DNA of 64,000 nt from Sarocladium kiliense (Eukaryota > Ascomycota > Sordariomycetes > Hypocreales > Sarocladiaceae), in NCBI GenBank assembly GCA_030734395.1, contig JAUZTG010000016.1, positions 1,054,001 to 1,118,000 on the forward strand, read 5' to 3'. Below are positions 30,582 through 43,141 of the stretch, piece by piece. Made by a program: the position numbers and the translations under genes. Each line of letters starts with the position of its first letter. The first letter of the stretch is position 1. A model generated the notes under the pieces. That model searched no databases. It had not been told where the DNA came from and worked only from the letters and a program-made list of their open reading frames with translations.

Positions 30582-33084
30582 ATGAAGTCGCCCAGCTTGG
30601 CCATTGCCGGACTGTTACTCGGCTGCAGCGCCTACAGTCATGCTGCTCAGCTTCGTGTAGAGACGAGAACATCACTCAACTCTCGTCTGGCCAACATCCA
30701 CGTCGAGGCAGATTCTCCCATCAACCACGAAGCTGTCTTCACATATGGGCCTTGTGACGCTCAAACTCAACAAGACGCCCACCATGTCGTGGCTCGAAGC
30801 AACAAGCTTCAGGACGGAAAGCCTCATCGACTGGTATGGATCATGCCCAAGGATCTGCACTCCGATGACTGCATTTCCGCGTGGTCGGAGTCGGGGGAGC
30901 TCCTTGGTCGCAGTGCCCCTCAGAAGGTCGAGCACAAGGAGATGAGAAGGCGCAAGCGAGATGACAACGACTATTCCATTCCCATGAACAGCTCCAGTGG
31001 CATTGATGTGTACGGTCCATGGTTCGACGGTGTAGCTATTCTCGAAAAGAGCGACGACCATGATGTGGATGTCGAAGCTGCAAAGGCCAAGGAGGTCGCT
31101 ATTGTCGGTGCCGGAATGTCTGGCCTGACTACGTACTTCATCCTCAGCGAGGCTGGACTCAACAACTTGACAATTCTGGAGGGAAGCCACCGTCTTGGTG
31201 GCCGTGTGCGCACCGAGTACCTCTCGGGAGGACCCAAGGACCATTCTTACGCCGAGATGGGACCCATGCGAATCCCTTACCAGGCTCGGTTCGGAGACAA
31301 GACGTACAACATCTCAGACCAGGCGTTGTTCTTCAAGCTCGTCGAAGAAGTTAACAAGCGGAACGAGAAGCTTGGAAACGAGGAGGATATCATCAACTTG
31401 ATCCCCTTCATCCAAAGCAGTCCCAATGGCCTGGCTTACTACAGGGGAAACAAGCTGGACAATGGGCTGCCGCCCACGCAGGCAGATGTTGCTGCTGACC
31501 CATCGCTTGGGAACATTCCTCCTGAGATCCCCGAGTCTGCACAGGCTTTGGCTGCCAGAATTCAGGAAGCACTGCCTGACTCCGAGTTCTTGGAGCTGAT
31601 GGCTACGAACTTCTGGCAAGCTCATGCCGACTTCCTTGGTACGTGACTTCAAGCAGCTATTCTTTCGCAAAATCGGCGCGGACTCTCGGAGACTACGCGA
31701 CTAACATGGAACTCGAATCTAGAGGATCAAGGTCCTGCTGGTTTACCTGGCGACCAGTGGTCTGAGTTTGCCTTTCTGGTAAACTACCTCAACGCCAGCG
31801 TCTTCGATGCCAATGCCGTGACTGGAGGCTACGACTACCACAATGTTCTCGACTTGGTATGCGCCTATCTTCGTACTTTCTATTATAGCTCGTCTGACAC
31901 GCATTGTTTAGCTTTACTACACCATGCTGTTTGGAGCGGGAGGTTCCTTCAGGACAATTGATGGAGGCAAGTACACTATATCCTGTCCAAGTCTTACACA
32001 CACACACCTAACATTCATACCAATTTCAGGCATGAACCTGTTGCCCAACGCCTTCCATCCCTTTGTTGATGACATCACAACGTTCGGTGCCAAGGTAGAA
32101 AAGATTCAGTTCGATGAGAAGACGTCTCGGCTGAAGCTACACTGGCGAGGCAACTATACCGAGACGAAGCTCGAATCGCAGTCGTTCGATTACGCCATTT
32201 TATCACCTACCATCCCAGCAGTCCAAAGAATGCGACTTCCAGGTAAGCATCACGCTTTCCCTCACCTCCAGATTGGAAGATTTACAGCGTAACAGGTCTG
32301 CCATTCGCTATGCGTAATGCTATCAACTCCATGCCCTATGCCTCCGCCTGCAAAGTCGCCCTCGAGTACCGCACCCGTTTCTGGGAGAAGTTCTCCAACC
32401 CCATCTACGGCTCCTGCTCCACCAGCACCGATATTCCCGGCATCGGATCCGTGTGCTACCCGTCCTCCAACATCAATGGCAGTGGGCCTGCCTCTCTCCT
32501 CGCCAGCTACGAGATTGGCAGACCGTATGGCTCAGAGTGGGCAGGGATTCCCGAGGAGCAGCATGTGCAATATGTGATTGATGCTATGGTGGATATTCAT
32601 GGAGAGGTTGCGAGGGAGGAGTTCACGGGCAAGTGGAAGAGGAAGTGCTGGTCGTTGGATGAGTTCTCGAATGGAGGATGGGCGTCGCCTGCGGTGGGCA
32701 ATCATGAGACCTATTTGCCGTCATTCTTCGAGACGCACAGTCATGTGAGTATCTCCTGTGTTGCTTGTCTATCCCTGGAAGGAGAGATGATTGATGTTTG
32801 GATAGATGATCTTTGTGGGAGAGCACACATCTTACACACACGCGTGGATTGCCTCAGCCATCGAGTCTGGCGTTCGAGGTAGCGTGCAGTTGCTCCTAGG
32901 TAGGTTTGACAGTCTGCGATGTGTGTCAAGATGTTTCTAATCTGGGGTCTGACAGAACTTGGCCTCGTCGACGAGGCGAAAGAGGTGGTGAACAAGTGGA
33001 TGGCGCGATGGATCAGCGTTGTAAGTGAACATGGTAGAGGAAGAGCTGCCGATGGGAGATGCAATGCTAACACAGAAGCAGTGA
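30582..33084 (+). CDS. Secreted L-amino acid oxidase (FAD amine oxidase family)
   Basis: Oxidises L-amino acids to 2-oxo acids with release of ammonia and hydrogen peroxide, likely outside the cell for nitrogen gain or defence. Eight exons: 30582-31638, 31723-31856, 31912-31966, 32030-32242, 32296-32744, 32806-32899, 32956-33020, then a final exon holding only TGA at 33082-33084. The product is 689 residues. A signal peptide (about 1-21, LAIAGLLLGCSAYSHA) is followed by a propeptide-like region with a RRRKR basic site near 128. The FAD motif is VAIVGAGMSGL (G176, G178, G181), then EGSHRLGGRVRT. MGPMRIP carries the substrate-site Arg block of this family, and GEHTSYTHAWIASAIESG closes the FAD site. 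The third intron appears to be GC-AG. Family is firm; amino acid preference unknown. Confidence 0.9.
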
Positions 33085-35281
33085 TGTCTCGAAACACACA
33101 AAGAGCATGGCTAGTCATTGCCTTAGGTAGACTTGAACCCGTGAAACCGCAGGTTGAGTCTCAACTAGCCAAGGCCTATGCCTTACCATACGCATGTGAA
33201 CAGCGCCAAAGGAGATCCCAAATGCCTTTGCATCATAGTATTAGTCCCCTAGCCATCGTTGCCCAATCTTCTAAATGACACGTCGTCAAAATCAGGACAT
33301 AGGCCAAGACGATCGGAATGAGAAGCAAACCGGCAAAAGTCTAGGCATGAGTAATGACATGGTGGCGATCACGACCAAGCTTTGCCAAGAAGGCGTGGAC
33401 AGTGGCCCCAGGAGTTCCAAGACACGGCAAGGGAGAAACGGCATCCAAACGGTCGGGAGTCCAGGACGGTTTCTGTCGATCATGGTTCTTAAGAGTCCAG
33501 GCTGCTTGATCACTGCAAATGCAGTTTTTCAAGCTGGGTATGAAGATGCGCTCTATGGGGGCTGGTTGGGTGTAGGAGAAGCGGGGATTTGGCTGCCACT
33601 GTTCATATTCATCTACCTTATTTATCATTTATCGGAGACTGGGTGCAGAGATTGCACCGCAGCTTGACCAGTCAGAAAGTAGATTCCCAGGGAGTCAAGT
33701 TATGCTTAATTATTAGGCTTGTTCGTAGCAGCTCATGGCCTTCACGTCCCTCTCACATGTCTTGCTTGCGTTGAACCTTAATCTTGAAGGACAGGTCAGC
33801 CCTCTGCAATGGGAATATGAGAGCGTAGCCTATCGAAGACATCCGTCGATGCAAACACACCGGCACCAGTTCAGGCGAGCGACATGCATGCACGACCGAA
33901 TGTGGCATTTGCGACACCATGCCATTTGAGGTGGAACACGGCAGTAAAAACAGGTTTAATCAGATCATGTCCACAGGCAGGTGCACGGAGCTTTTCAAAC
34001 AGTGTTACTGTGACTGCCAGGCCACATGCTCCAGCCAAGCCCCTTGCCCCGTGTCCCGTGTCAATAGTCGCAAAGCCAACGCTCCATCGTACAGCTGCTT
34101 TGGGCTGTGTGGCCTGACTGCCTGTGCACTTGGAGGCGGCCATCATCGGCAGGCAGTGGGCGATCGGCGCTGCTGTCTTGTCTGCCGTTGACAGCCATCG
34201 CGTGGGAATTGTCTTGGGGTTTTGACTTCGTTGTGCATCTTGCCATCTGACTGCGTTGCCTGCCCGTCATACTGTGCTGTAGACACGGTGCTCACACTGT
34301 GTTTGTACCACCAGCAACTGTACCCGTTTCTCTTTTTTGGCTCGCACCGTTCCTCGCACCGTTACCCCGACTTTCCACAGGTGTCTGGATCACCGTTAGC
34401 CTACCACCGTTTCAAGCCCTCCACACCGTGCGCAGAGTTTTATCCGGCCTCTGTTCCCACGTTTGCTCACCCAACCGCCTCAACGCTCGCTCGTCGCCAT
34501 CAACTACTGCGACATCACGCACCGTGGCCATCTCCCCTGCCCTGCCATCGAAAATCATCGGCTCGGCCATCATTCCGACGCGAGACACCGCCAATCAATC
34601 ACCTGCTGCCATGGTCTTTAGCACCCGGCTACTCGTATCCAGCGCCCTGCTCCGTCGATACGCTTGTTAATTAGCGTAGTCCACCATCGCCCTGACGGGT
34701 CCCGAGATCTCACTCCCCTCCTCGGCGCCCAGCACTTCCGCTCCTTTCTCTTCGCCTGTCGTCTCGCTGCCCTCTTGTCTTTCGCTGGCCTTCACCCCCG
34801 GTCCCCCACACGTAAGCCTTCCTTAGACCCTGCCCGGGCCTGGACTCTATTCTTCCTCCTGTACTACGACCTTTGCTGGGCATTCAACACTATCAAACTT
34901 ACTTTGTTCTACCGACCACTGGAGTCTCGGCCGAGCGACTTATGGGACACTTCCATCGACGATCTATCGCTGTGGCAGCCTTGAACTAAGCACCTGACTC
35001 TCCACTCAAATCTTCGACGTGTCGAGACCACCGAGCGAGCCATTTCGGAGTCGAAGCAATCGCCACGCCACCAACTTCAGCGCCACTGCTACCAACCACC
35101 CTCACCTGTCTCGTTCTTACCGTCGTCGTGATCCTCGCCTGGCGACTCGACCTCTCTTCTCGACGACTCCGATGGCGAGCATACCCTAGTCAGCTTCCTC
35201 TTCCGCCTTGCTGCTCGTCGCGAGTGACCGGCTTTCAATCGCGCGCGCGTGCGTGTTCACGCCGCCTGGCCCGCGACGATA
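33085..35281. other. Long intergenic region / leader upstream of PalH
   Basis: 2.2 kb. Open frames of 106-150 codons occur on the plus strand between 34222 and 34984, but they overlap in different frames and show no domain. From about 34990 to 35280 the sequence is CA/CT-rich with several upstream ATGs, the look of a long, uORF-containing leader. A tRNA-like patch at 33121-33190 was checked and rejected. Confidence 0.35.
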
Positions 35282-37729
35282 ATGGCGGCGGCCCAGGCCC
35301 TCACCACGTCGCTGGCCGCCGTCCCGACTCTCTGCGCAACGACCTTCTTCCCTGCCAATGGCATCCTCAACCTGGGCGCCGATGTAGCACCCTTGACCCT
35401 CACCGAACCCGCCGTCTTTCATGGACCTTGCCCGACACTCGCCGTCCGGACGCCGCCTGTCGAAGGCGATATTGATCCCCCGAGCACGGAAGACATCATC
35501 AACGACTCGAGCCTCTCCCAACATAATGACGACGACAACCAACTGCAGTCTAACTTCCGGGACCCCTTCTATGTCTCCCCTTTCCCTCTCGCATACGCCC
35601 TCGCATCGACAACGATCACCGCATATATGCTCGTCATCATGCTGTTCATCACGCCGCGATCTTTCCTCGACGGCGGCATCACTTACCTCGGCCGACGCGG
35701 CTTCACCAACAGCTCGGCCAGTGGCGTGAACATCGGTGGACGACCGTGGTTGCAAAAAATAGCGGCGTTGACAGTTGCCATGTCTCTCACTGTCGCGACC
35801 GCAGATACGTTTGAGGCTGCTCAAGAGCAATGGGAATGGGGCATAGCCAACTCGGACGGGCTGCGGATGCAGGTCATGGGCAGCACCGAGCTCAAAGTCA
35901 TCCGTCTCGTGTCCGATACCTTTCTATGGCTAGCGCAGGTGCAGACCTTGATCCGACTGTTTCCTAGGCAGAAGGAGAAGATTATCATCAAGTGGGCTGC
36001 TTTTGCACTCATCACACTTGACGTTGTCTTCAGCGCCCTCAACAGCTTTTTGTTCTCGGAGGACGGCGTCACAAGGCCTCCGGATAATCCACAGGAGTTC
36101 GTGCACCCAATTCCCGCCCTCAGCTATATCTTTCAACTCTCGCTCGGCGTTTTGTACGCAGCTTGGGTCCTCTACTACGCCTTTGTGCGGAGAAAGTACG
36201 CTTTCTATCACCCGCTCATGAGGAACATTTGCCTTGTGGCCATTATTTCTACTGTTGCCATCCTCATCCCCATTGTTTTCTTTATTCTCGATATCTCGAA
36301 GCCAGACATCGCTGGCTGGGGTGACTATGTGCGCTGGGTAGGGGCAGCAGCGGCTAGTGTGGTCGTGTGGGAGTGGGTGGAAAGGATCGAGGCTCTGGAG
36401 CGTGAGGATAAGAAGGACGGTATCTTGGGCCGTGAGGTATTCGACGACGAGCTGGACTTCACATCCAGTCGATACATCAAGCGCCAAAAGCCATCCCGAG
36501 ACGAATCTAGTACGGGGAGTGGAGAAGGAGATGAAGATGGTGATGGCGATGGGCGTGAGCAGACGGCTCTCCCACAACGCCAGACCGGGATCACATGGGC
36601 TGGAACGATTGGCAATCGCCAAAGACAACGACCCGACAACACCACGCAAGATCGCAGTCAACAGGGTCCGGGTGGTGTCCTTGCAGTAACAAGGAAACAG
36701 TTCTGGCCATCAAGACCAGCCCCTGCGGTTACTCCTGTGAGCCGAACAGATACAACCAGCGCAGCAAGCACGGTATATGCCGTCCGCTTTGCCGAAGGAG
36801 AACGGAGATACACACCAGACGCTATCATGCAACAGACGCCAGGAGAAATCACACGACATGAGAGCATGCCTCGAAGCAGTCAGCACACAAGTGATGATAC
36901 AGCTTCGTCAGCGCCTGCGCGTGGCTCGCCTACTTCGCCAGCCGCAGCCACACAGAACAGGACAATTGTGACCCCTGCAGCACGCCAGACAGCCGATATT
37001 GAGGCCATGGAGACAGGCATGGCAAACCGCGAGCCTGGATGGCGCTCGCTCGGCCTCCCTGCAGGCCCTGTCTTCCGACGCACAAGCACGGACGCTCCGC
37101 CGGCAGCCGTAGCACAGCATGCAATTGCGGAACAGCCTCGATCGACGCCTTCTCACCCGAAGTCACGCCCACTGACTGGCCGCTGGGATCTGGCGGGTCG
37201 ACTAGAGGAGTTCGCGGCTACTCAAGCCGAAAAGATCAGGGAGAAGGTTCGACCACAGGCCAACACGGATAATCTGCCAGTGCTGCGAATCCCAGCGCCA
37301 GCGCGGCCGGGGGCAGCATTACAGCAGGTTCTCGAAGAGGAAGAAATGCAGCAGCTTCAATCACAGCAACAGAGAGCAGCCAGCTCGTCATCGACAGGTC
37401 CATCACCTCGACAGCAGCAGTCCGCCCGGCAGGACAGCTCCTCCCGGAGCGGTTCTGATGACAGACCGAACTTGTCGCGAAGTCGCAGTGGACACTCGAC
37501 CATGTCACGGGGAGGGCCGGAGGCACCAATACCGCCTAATAACCCTCCCTTGTGGCCGGGCGTGCAGTCACAGTACTTGTACGATGATGAGGACGACGAG
37601 GACGAATACTCTGACGGCGATGACTCGGCCACGCACCGGTCGTCGACGGAGGCAGATCGGTCCGGTGAACGACATTCACCTGGCGGTGTATCCGGCCCGT
37701 CTGGGGCGTCCTCAAGTGGGCGACGTTGA
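35282..37729 (+). CDS. palH: PalH/Rim21 ambient-pH sensor
   Basis: The plasma-membrane sensor of the Pal/Rim pathway; at alkaline pH it recruits the arrestin PalF and ESCRT parts, leading to PacC processing. Intronless, 815 residues from the ATG at 35282 (an earlier in-frame GTG is not used). The extracellular N-terminal part has Cys18 and Cys50, then about seven hydrophobic spans between 105 and 370, beginning with FPLAYALASTTITAYMLVIMLFITPR. VATADTFEAAQEQ, WLAQVQTLIRLFPRQKEK and DYVRWVGAAAASVVVWEWVERIEALER are characteristic PalH blocks. The long cytosolic tail (380-815) is Ser/Pro/Gln-rich and ends with an acidic run (DDEDDEDEYSDGDD). Confident identification; none of the other pal genes is in the window. 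Confidence 0.92.
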   Translation: MAAAQALTTSLAAVPTLCATTFFPANGILNLGADVAPLTLTEPAVFHGPCPTLAVRTPPVEGDIDPPSTEDIINDSSLSQHNDDDNQLQSNFRDPFYVSPFPLAYALASTTITAYMLVIMLFITPRSFLDGGITYLGRRGFTNSSASGVNIGGRPWLQKIAALTVAMSLTVATADTFEAAQEQWEWGIANSDGLRMQVMGSTELKVIRLVSDTFLWLAQVQTLIRLFPRQKEKIIIKWAAFALITLDVVFSALNSFLFSEDGVTRPPDNPQEFVHPIPALSYIFQLSLGVLYAAWVLYYAFVRRKYAFYHPLMRNICLVAIISTVAILIPIVFFILDISKPDIAGWGDYVRWVGAAAASVVVWEWVERIEALEREDKKDGILGREVFDDELDFTSSRYIKRQKPSRDESSTGSGEGDEDGDGDGREQTALPQRQTGITWAGTIGNRQRQRPDNTTQDRSQQGPGGVLAVTRKQFWPSRPAPAVTPVSRTDTTSAASTVYAVRFAEGERRYTPDAIMQQTPGEITRHESMPRSSQHTSDDTASSAPARGSPTSPAAATQNRTIVTPAARQTADIEAMETGMANREPGWRSLGLPAGPVFRRTSTDAPPAAVAQHAIAEQPRSTPSHPKSRPLTGRWDLAGRLEEFAATQAEKIREKVRPQANTDNLPVLRIPAPARPGAALQQVLEEEEMQQLQSQQQRAASSSSTGPSPRQQQSARQDSSSRSGSDDRPNLSRSRSGHSTMSRGGPEAPIPPNNPPLWPGVQSQYLYDDEDDEDEYSDGDDSATHRSSTEADRSGERHSPGGVSGPSGASSSGRR

Positions 37730-39349
37730 AGCTGCTTCTTCGTCACTCTACATCCTGTCTGTATATATACATATACCCTCTGTGTGTGCATGGTGTCTCT
37801 GGGTCTGAGCATTTCCGGCGGCAAGCGTGGCGTTTCTTCAATGGGCATTTGCTTACATATATTACATCAACGGCCTGGTGTGGTCCTTGGCTATGAGCGT
37901 GGGAGTTTTCATTTATATGAATCACAGAGCATATACCATAGAGTTTTATCTGGTGATCCAAAACGGCGTTTCTCGGTGGAAGACACAGTTCCTGTGCATA
38001 GGCCTCAGTTGTATCTAAATCTCGCCGTGGAATGTAGTGATGGGTATAAATACGAAGAATATTGAACCAACGTGAATCTACACGTATCGAGCAGCCTTCT
38101 TCTTCAGAGTGTCTCACTGTGCCGCCTTGGATCAGCCCAGGTAAGCCGTGCTTAGGCGGGATGGACCATATGTCTATATCTACCAATAGGCTGCCTCTGA
38201 AAGAAGTGAGTGAGCTGACATGTCTTATTTCGTCAAGCCATCAGATGGTCTCAGCTGCAGCAAGATTTGAGAATCAAAGCACGACCTCGATAGTAAGACG
38301 GCTGATACCAGGGCACCCGGTGGGTTTCCTCCAGACTGACTGGCGAAGTGAGATCATGCATGTGGTCACACGGGCTGAGCTGTGGTGTAACCGTCCTTTG
38401 AGGCTTGATTCGACAGGTCTCGGCCAGCCATTGATGCCTATTGTAGTCTGATTCTTGCAGAACCAACGGGAAAAACATATCTTCAGAATGGCTCACCCGG
38501 ACTTAGGGCTCGGATGTAAGAAGCACGATGTCTGAGCGTCGGGGCCAGCCTTGCTGCCGTTGATCTGCAGGAGGTTGGATGGCAACCAACATGCTGTGCT
38601 ACGGTGGAAGATGAGACGAATCATGGACGATGAAAGCATCCGAGGTGATGGTGTTGAAGTGGATGGACAGCAGGATTTTATGGAGGTCGAGAATGCAGAA
38701 AGCATCCGAGGTATTTGACATTGCGCTTGGTTGCATGTCTCGCTTCTCGCATCCAGCGGGGGCTACGGTAATTAACTGTGAGGTTGCCGCCTTTTTCAGC
38801 ATCTGACAGCAGCCGTGCGCCAGGCTACGATAGTGGCTACGGGTAGCCTTGTTCAGTGGAGTCAGCCGCCCCTGAAGCGGCAAGTCCCAGGCCCCAAGTG
38901 CCCTGAGATGGGTCCCCGGACTGGATGGATGCCAGGCGATCGGCCGCGGCTCACTTGAGTCAAGGCGCGTCATTTCCTCCTTTTCCTCGGGTTGCCCTTA
39001 ATTTTCCGTCTTTTTTCTTTTCTCTCCGTCCCCCCCGTCGCGACCGAAATACAATCTTACGCTGACAACCCAGCTGCCGCCCATTACACTCCTTTAAAAA
39101 TCTTCAAACACGCGCCTCTCCCAAATCGATTTGAGAAGGGGATTGATCCATTGCCACAGCGCGCCCCTTTGCGAATCTGCTGCTACCCAAACCACCACTA
39201 CCAAACCACCCATCGCCAACCAATTAGCCCCTCCTTCGGCGCGACGCATCCAATCCGCTGCAACAGGGGCATCTTCTCACGCGACAAACTGCTGCCATCC
39301 TCTCCAACACACACACGACACACGACATCAACACCAGCGACAACCAGCC
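37730..39349. other. Intergenic region upstream of ceramide synthase
   Basis: 1.6 kb. It contains no supportable gene. The last 350 bases are strongly pyrimidine-rich then CA-rich (ttttcttttctctccg, ccaccactacc), typical of a long fungal 5' leader. Confidence 0.4.
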
Positions 39350-40947
39350 ATGTCTGAACCGTTCCCTCTTCTCAACACCGCCTCCGACCAGCTCCACAAT
39401 GCCGGCGCCGGCATTCCCCGCCAGCGTCGCAGGAAGAGCAGTGCTCTCGGCGCTGAGATCCGCGGCGACACGGGTGCTCCGGCAATGGCTACTAGCAGGG
39501 CCAGCATGGGCATGACTGAAGGCACTGTGAGTTGAGATTCCTATTGCTGCGAGAAAGTGAATTCGGGGCCTGTGGACGTGTGTTTGGCGACGTCACCGGC
39601 TGGCTGTGCGTTGTCAAAGTTGCTGCCGCAGACCGGCCAAACTCTCTCCCACACACCATCAGCCTCTACTCTTCCTCAGCCGTTGCTCCCGGCATCACCG
39701 GTTCAACGTCTGCCTTGCTCTACCCAAGCAAATACTAACATGTCATGTCTTGTCAGTACTCCCAGAACGGCTCTGCCTCTACCCAGGCTTCCTCAAAGCG
39801 CCTCTCCCGTCGCCGTCGCGCTCGCGGCCTAGCCTCTCGCATCCGCCAAAACATGGTCAAGCACACTTGGATCCTCCCAGCATTCATCCTCGTCCTCTTC
39901 GGCGCCGGCTACGCTCTCAACCCGACCGAGTCCAACATCCTTCACCGCTTCATCTTCCTCAGCTATCCTCTGCCGCAGGATGACCTGACCGCGCCGCTTC
40001 GCTATGGCAAGGGCAAGTGGGATATTGCCCTTGTCGCGTTCTATACCGTTGTCCTATCCTTCACCCGCGAATTCATCATGCAGGAGTTGCTGCGACCGCT
40101 TGCTCGGGCTTACAAGCTCCCCAAAGTCAAGCAGGCTCGCTTCATGGAGCAGGCGTACACGGCCGTCTACTTTGGTGTCCTCGGTCCTGCTGGTCTCTAC
40201 GTCATGAGCCGGACTCCCGTGTGGTACTTCAACACCGTTGGCATGTATGAGGAGTACCCGCACCGCACACATGAGGGTGTTGTCAAGTTCTACTACCTCT
40301 TCCAGGCTGCCTACTGGCTGCAGCAGGCCATTGTCCTTCTACTCGGCATGGAGAAGCCGCGCAAGGACTTCAAGGAGCTCGTCGGTCACCACATCGTTAC
40401 CCTCGGCCTCATTGGTCTCAGCTACCGCTTCCACTTCACCTACATCGGCATCGCCGTCTACCTCACCCACGACATCAGCGACTTTTTCCTCGCCATGTCC
40501 AAGACCTTCAACTACATCGACCACTGGATCACCACCCCGTGGTACGTGCTCTTCATGGGCGTCTGGATCTACCTCCGCCACTACATCAACCTCCGCATCA
40601 TCTACTCCCTGTTCACCGAATTCCGTAACGTCGGTCCATTCGAGCTCAACTGGGAGGCCCAGCAGTACAAGTGCTGGATCAGCCAGTACATCACCGCCAC
40701 GTTGCTGGTGATGCTGCAGGCGCTAAACCTCTTCTGGCTGTTCTACATCCTGCGCATCGCATACCGCATTTCGTGGCTGAATGTAAGGGAAGATGATCGC
40801 TCGGAGGACGAGGCGGAAGACGACGAAGAGGAGGAGACGCAGCAGATTGACGAGAAGAGCGGTGCGAATGGCGTGAAGGCGCTAAACGGCAAGGCGACGA
40901 ATGGCAAGGCGACCAACGGCAAGGTCACTGCGTCTAAGGGCCAATGA
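39350..40947 (+). CDS. LAG1: Acyl-CoA-dependent ceramide synthase (LAG1/LAC1 type)
   Basis: Condenses a long-chain base with fatty acyl-CoA in the ER to make (dihydro)ceramide. Two exons, 39350-39526 and 39757-40947, with a 230-bp intron (GTGAGT donor, TGTCAG acceptor), much longer than others in the window; 455 residues. The N-terminus is hydrophilic with a basic KRLSRRRRARG patch before the first membrane span (about 100). The TLC domain carries the Lag1 motif: HHIVTLGLIGLSYRFHF (double His) and then YLTHDISDFFLAMSK with its paired acidic residues. WYFNTVGMYEEYPHRTHE matches the family. The acidic C-terminal tail ends in repeated NGKATNGKA units. Filamentous fungi have two such synthases (LagA/BarA); I cannot say which this is. 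Confidence 0.92.
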
Positions 40948-43141
40948 TGAGAGCACAGAAGCTGCTCCATGGACCTACTCGATTAATCGCGCCAAGGTTG
41001 TCGAGTCTCGAACTCAGCATCGACACAGCGACCACCGAGGACGCGCCATGGAAGCAAGCACAGCAGGGGAATTGGAAATACGCACCGAACATATGATGAG
41101 AAGAAAGACAAGAGCATTACCACCGGCGTTTTGTTATCACACAGTTTCGAATTCCAGCAAGAGGAAAAGGAAAGGGAGAGAGGACGCCACCCCACGCTCG
41201 CTCGCTCTGGGTTTCTTTCTTCTGAAGGTCCAGGATCAGGATCTTCTCGGTAGTTGCATGAGGAGCCGGAAACATGTTATTTTGGGAGATGGAAATGCAT
41301 ATTTGTCAGCTGTTTGTTCGTCTTGGAGGTAGCGGTCCACCTCGGAATACGTGGGTCTCAGGTTTGAGACGAGCGGCTTCTTGGGGTTTCGAAGAGGAGA
41401 AAGGGATGGCACGATGGAAATGTTTCTTTTTGAGCATACGGCTGTGGTAATATCTAATACTGGGGAAAGGGCCTGCGGGGATGGCGGGATTCTTATGGAG
41501 CGGAGGGTTTGGCCAAGTCAGCATATTCTCGTATTCGAGAGTCTTGGACTTGTTCCTTCAGGTGAGGTGGGAACTCTATCGGCAGCTTCGGCCTCCGTGT
41601 CCACCGACATCTTCCTTTCAATCCTGCCACCCCTTGGGTCTATAACTCTGGGTTTCTACCTTTTTTCCTTCTTGTACGATACATTGGCTTTTCAACATGG
41701 GACTGCTTGCAGCCTTGAGGAGGAGGAGGAGGAGAGATGCCATCTCTTGGGGAGGATGGGTGGATGCACACAAGACGGATAAGCAGACAGACAGACATCT
41801 CTGGCCAGTCGCTTCAGCAGAGACTCGAACAAAAAACAACAATCTACATATAAGACTGAATGGGCTGGTACCTGGTACATTTGACATGCTCCTCCGGCCT
41901 AAAGGCCCAACATGTAGGCCAGTTTCCGCTGGCGTCGGATAGAGGACGAAAGACTCACATGTCTTCATCTCAGAGGGCGCTCAAGGGGATGTGTGAATAG
42001 TAACGACAGGCAATGGTCCTGTACGTATGTATGTATTGCAGGAAGCACATGTGAAGCTACCTAAGGAGATGCATTCAAAGAATAATGAAAGTCGATAAAT
42101 TGGAGATCAATTGAATTTCCAAGCTGTAGGTCTGCCCAGATGCAAGGCCCATGCACTTTCTGCACACACCACCTCCACCATCACAACGAAGTCCCCCCCT
42201 CCGTTCCGTCACCTGCATGACTTCCCACTTTGGCATTCCGTAGCCTGCATGTCACTGACCAGGTTACAGGCGGCAAAGAGGGCCTTTGCAGAGAAAGACA
42301 AGGGTGGGAAAGGCAAGGGAAAAAAGCTTGTTCCGCTGGAGAGAGAGATCCGCTTCGCTTGTTTATTCCCACCGGAACACAGCCACTGTTCTGCCCAGCC
42401 AATGAAGGACTGGAGTGCGGTTCTTCAGATCTGGGATGGAGGTGAGATGGAGATCCACTTGGGCGGGTATTATATTAAGTATTAGTGACTATTGATGGAT
42501 ATTGAAAACAGAGGGGACGGACTATGAGTGGGAATTCGTTGATATAAACGGAACATGGAGATAGATGGTGGAGATAGAGGTGGGGGAGGGTGTATGCTGT
42601 AAGGGAGGCACTGAAGACAAAGAGAGGCCAACAGCCGTTGGCCGCGTCAGCTTATACGAGCGATGATGAACGTAAAGGGTGCATATTCACACATTCGAAA
42701 AGGCCCCCAACAAGTTGCAGAGTTTTCTTCTTTGTTGACTATCTTCACACGCCCTTGGGTGAGGTAAAGGAGGGACGTCATTGAATTGTGATTAGTATAG
42801 CTTGCGTGGGGATATCTCTAGCCTGGCTTGCCATGACGCCACAGCATGTGTGAACACGAGAAAATGGAAATAGATCAACACATTGTGCGTCAGCTAAGGA
42901 AAAGTAAGGTAGTCTGGAGGGATGAGATGGGATGGGATCTTCGATGAGGGTGCGATTGACATGAGGGAAGAGAGAAGAAGGACCATAGGGCCGGCAGGGT
43001 TAGGAGTGTGCATGGGGTTTTGCATACAGCCGCGGTTGCCGTAGGTTGTCTTGAGTGCCCGTCACGAGCTAAGGCCACCGCCACAGAGGCATGTACGACA
43101 GGAACCACTGCTCTGTATCAATTTGATGAATATGATCATCA
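40948..43141. other. Gene-poor stretch
   Basis: 2.2 kb with no supportable gene. The frame at 41351-41782 (143 codons) lacks motifs. Simple repeats are present, such as a GAG-triplet run at about 41716-41736. Part must be the 3' region of the ceramide synthase gene. Confidence 0.35.

Noticed and set aside
33121..33190. tRNA-like patch on the minus strand (GGGTTCAAGTC)
   Set aside because: The T-stem does not pair beyond one or two positions and no acceptor stem can be formed with the upstream sequence.
35186..35830. 214-codon minus-strand frame over the start of palH
   Set aside because: Arg/Gly/Glu-rich shadow of the GC-rich palH N-terminus.
41351..41782. 143-codon frame with a Glu run
   Set aside because: No motif; the Glu run is a GAG microsatellite read in frame.
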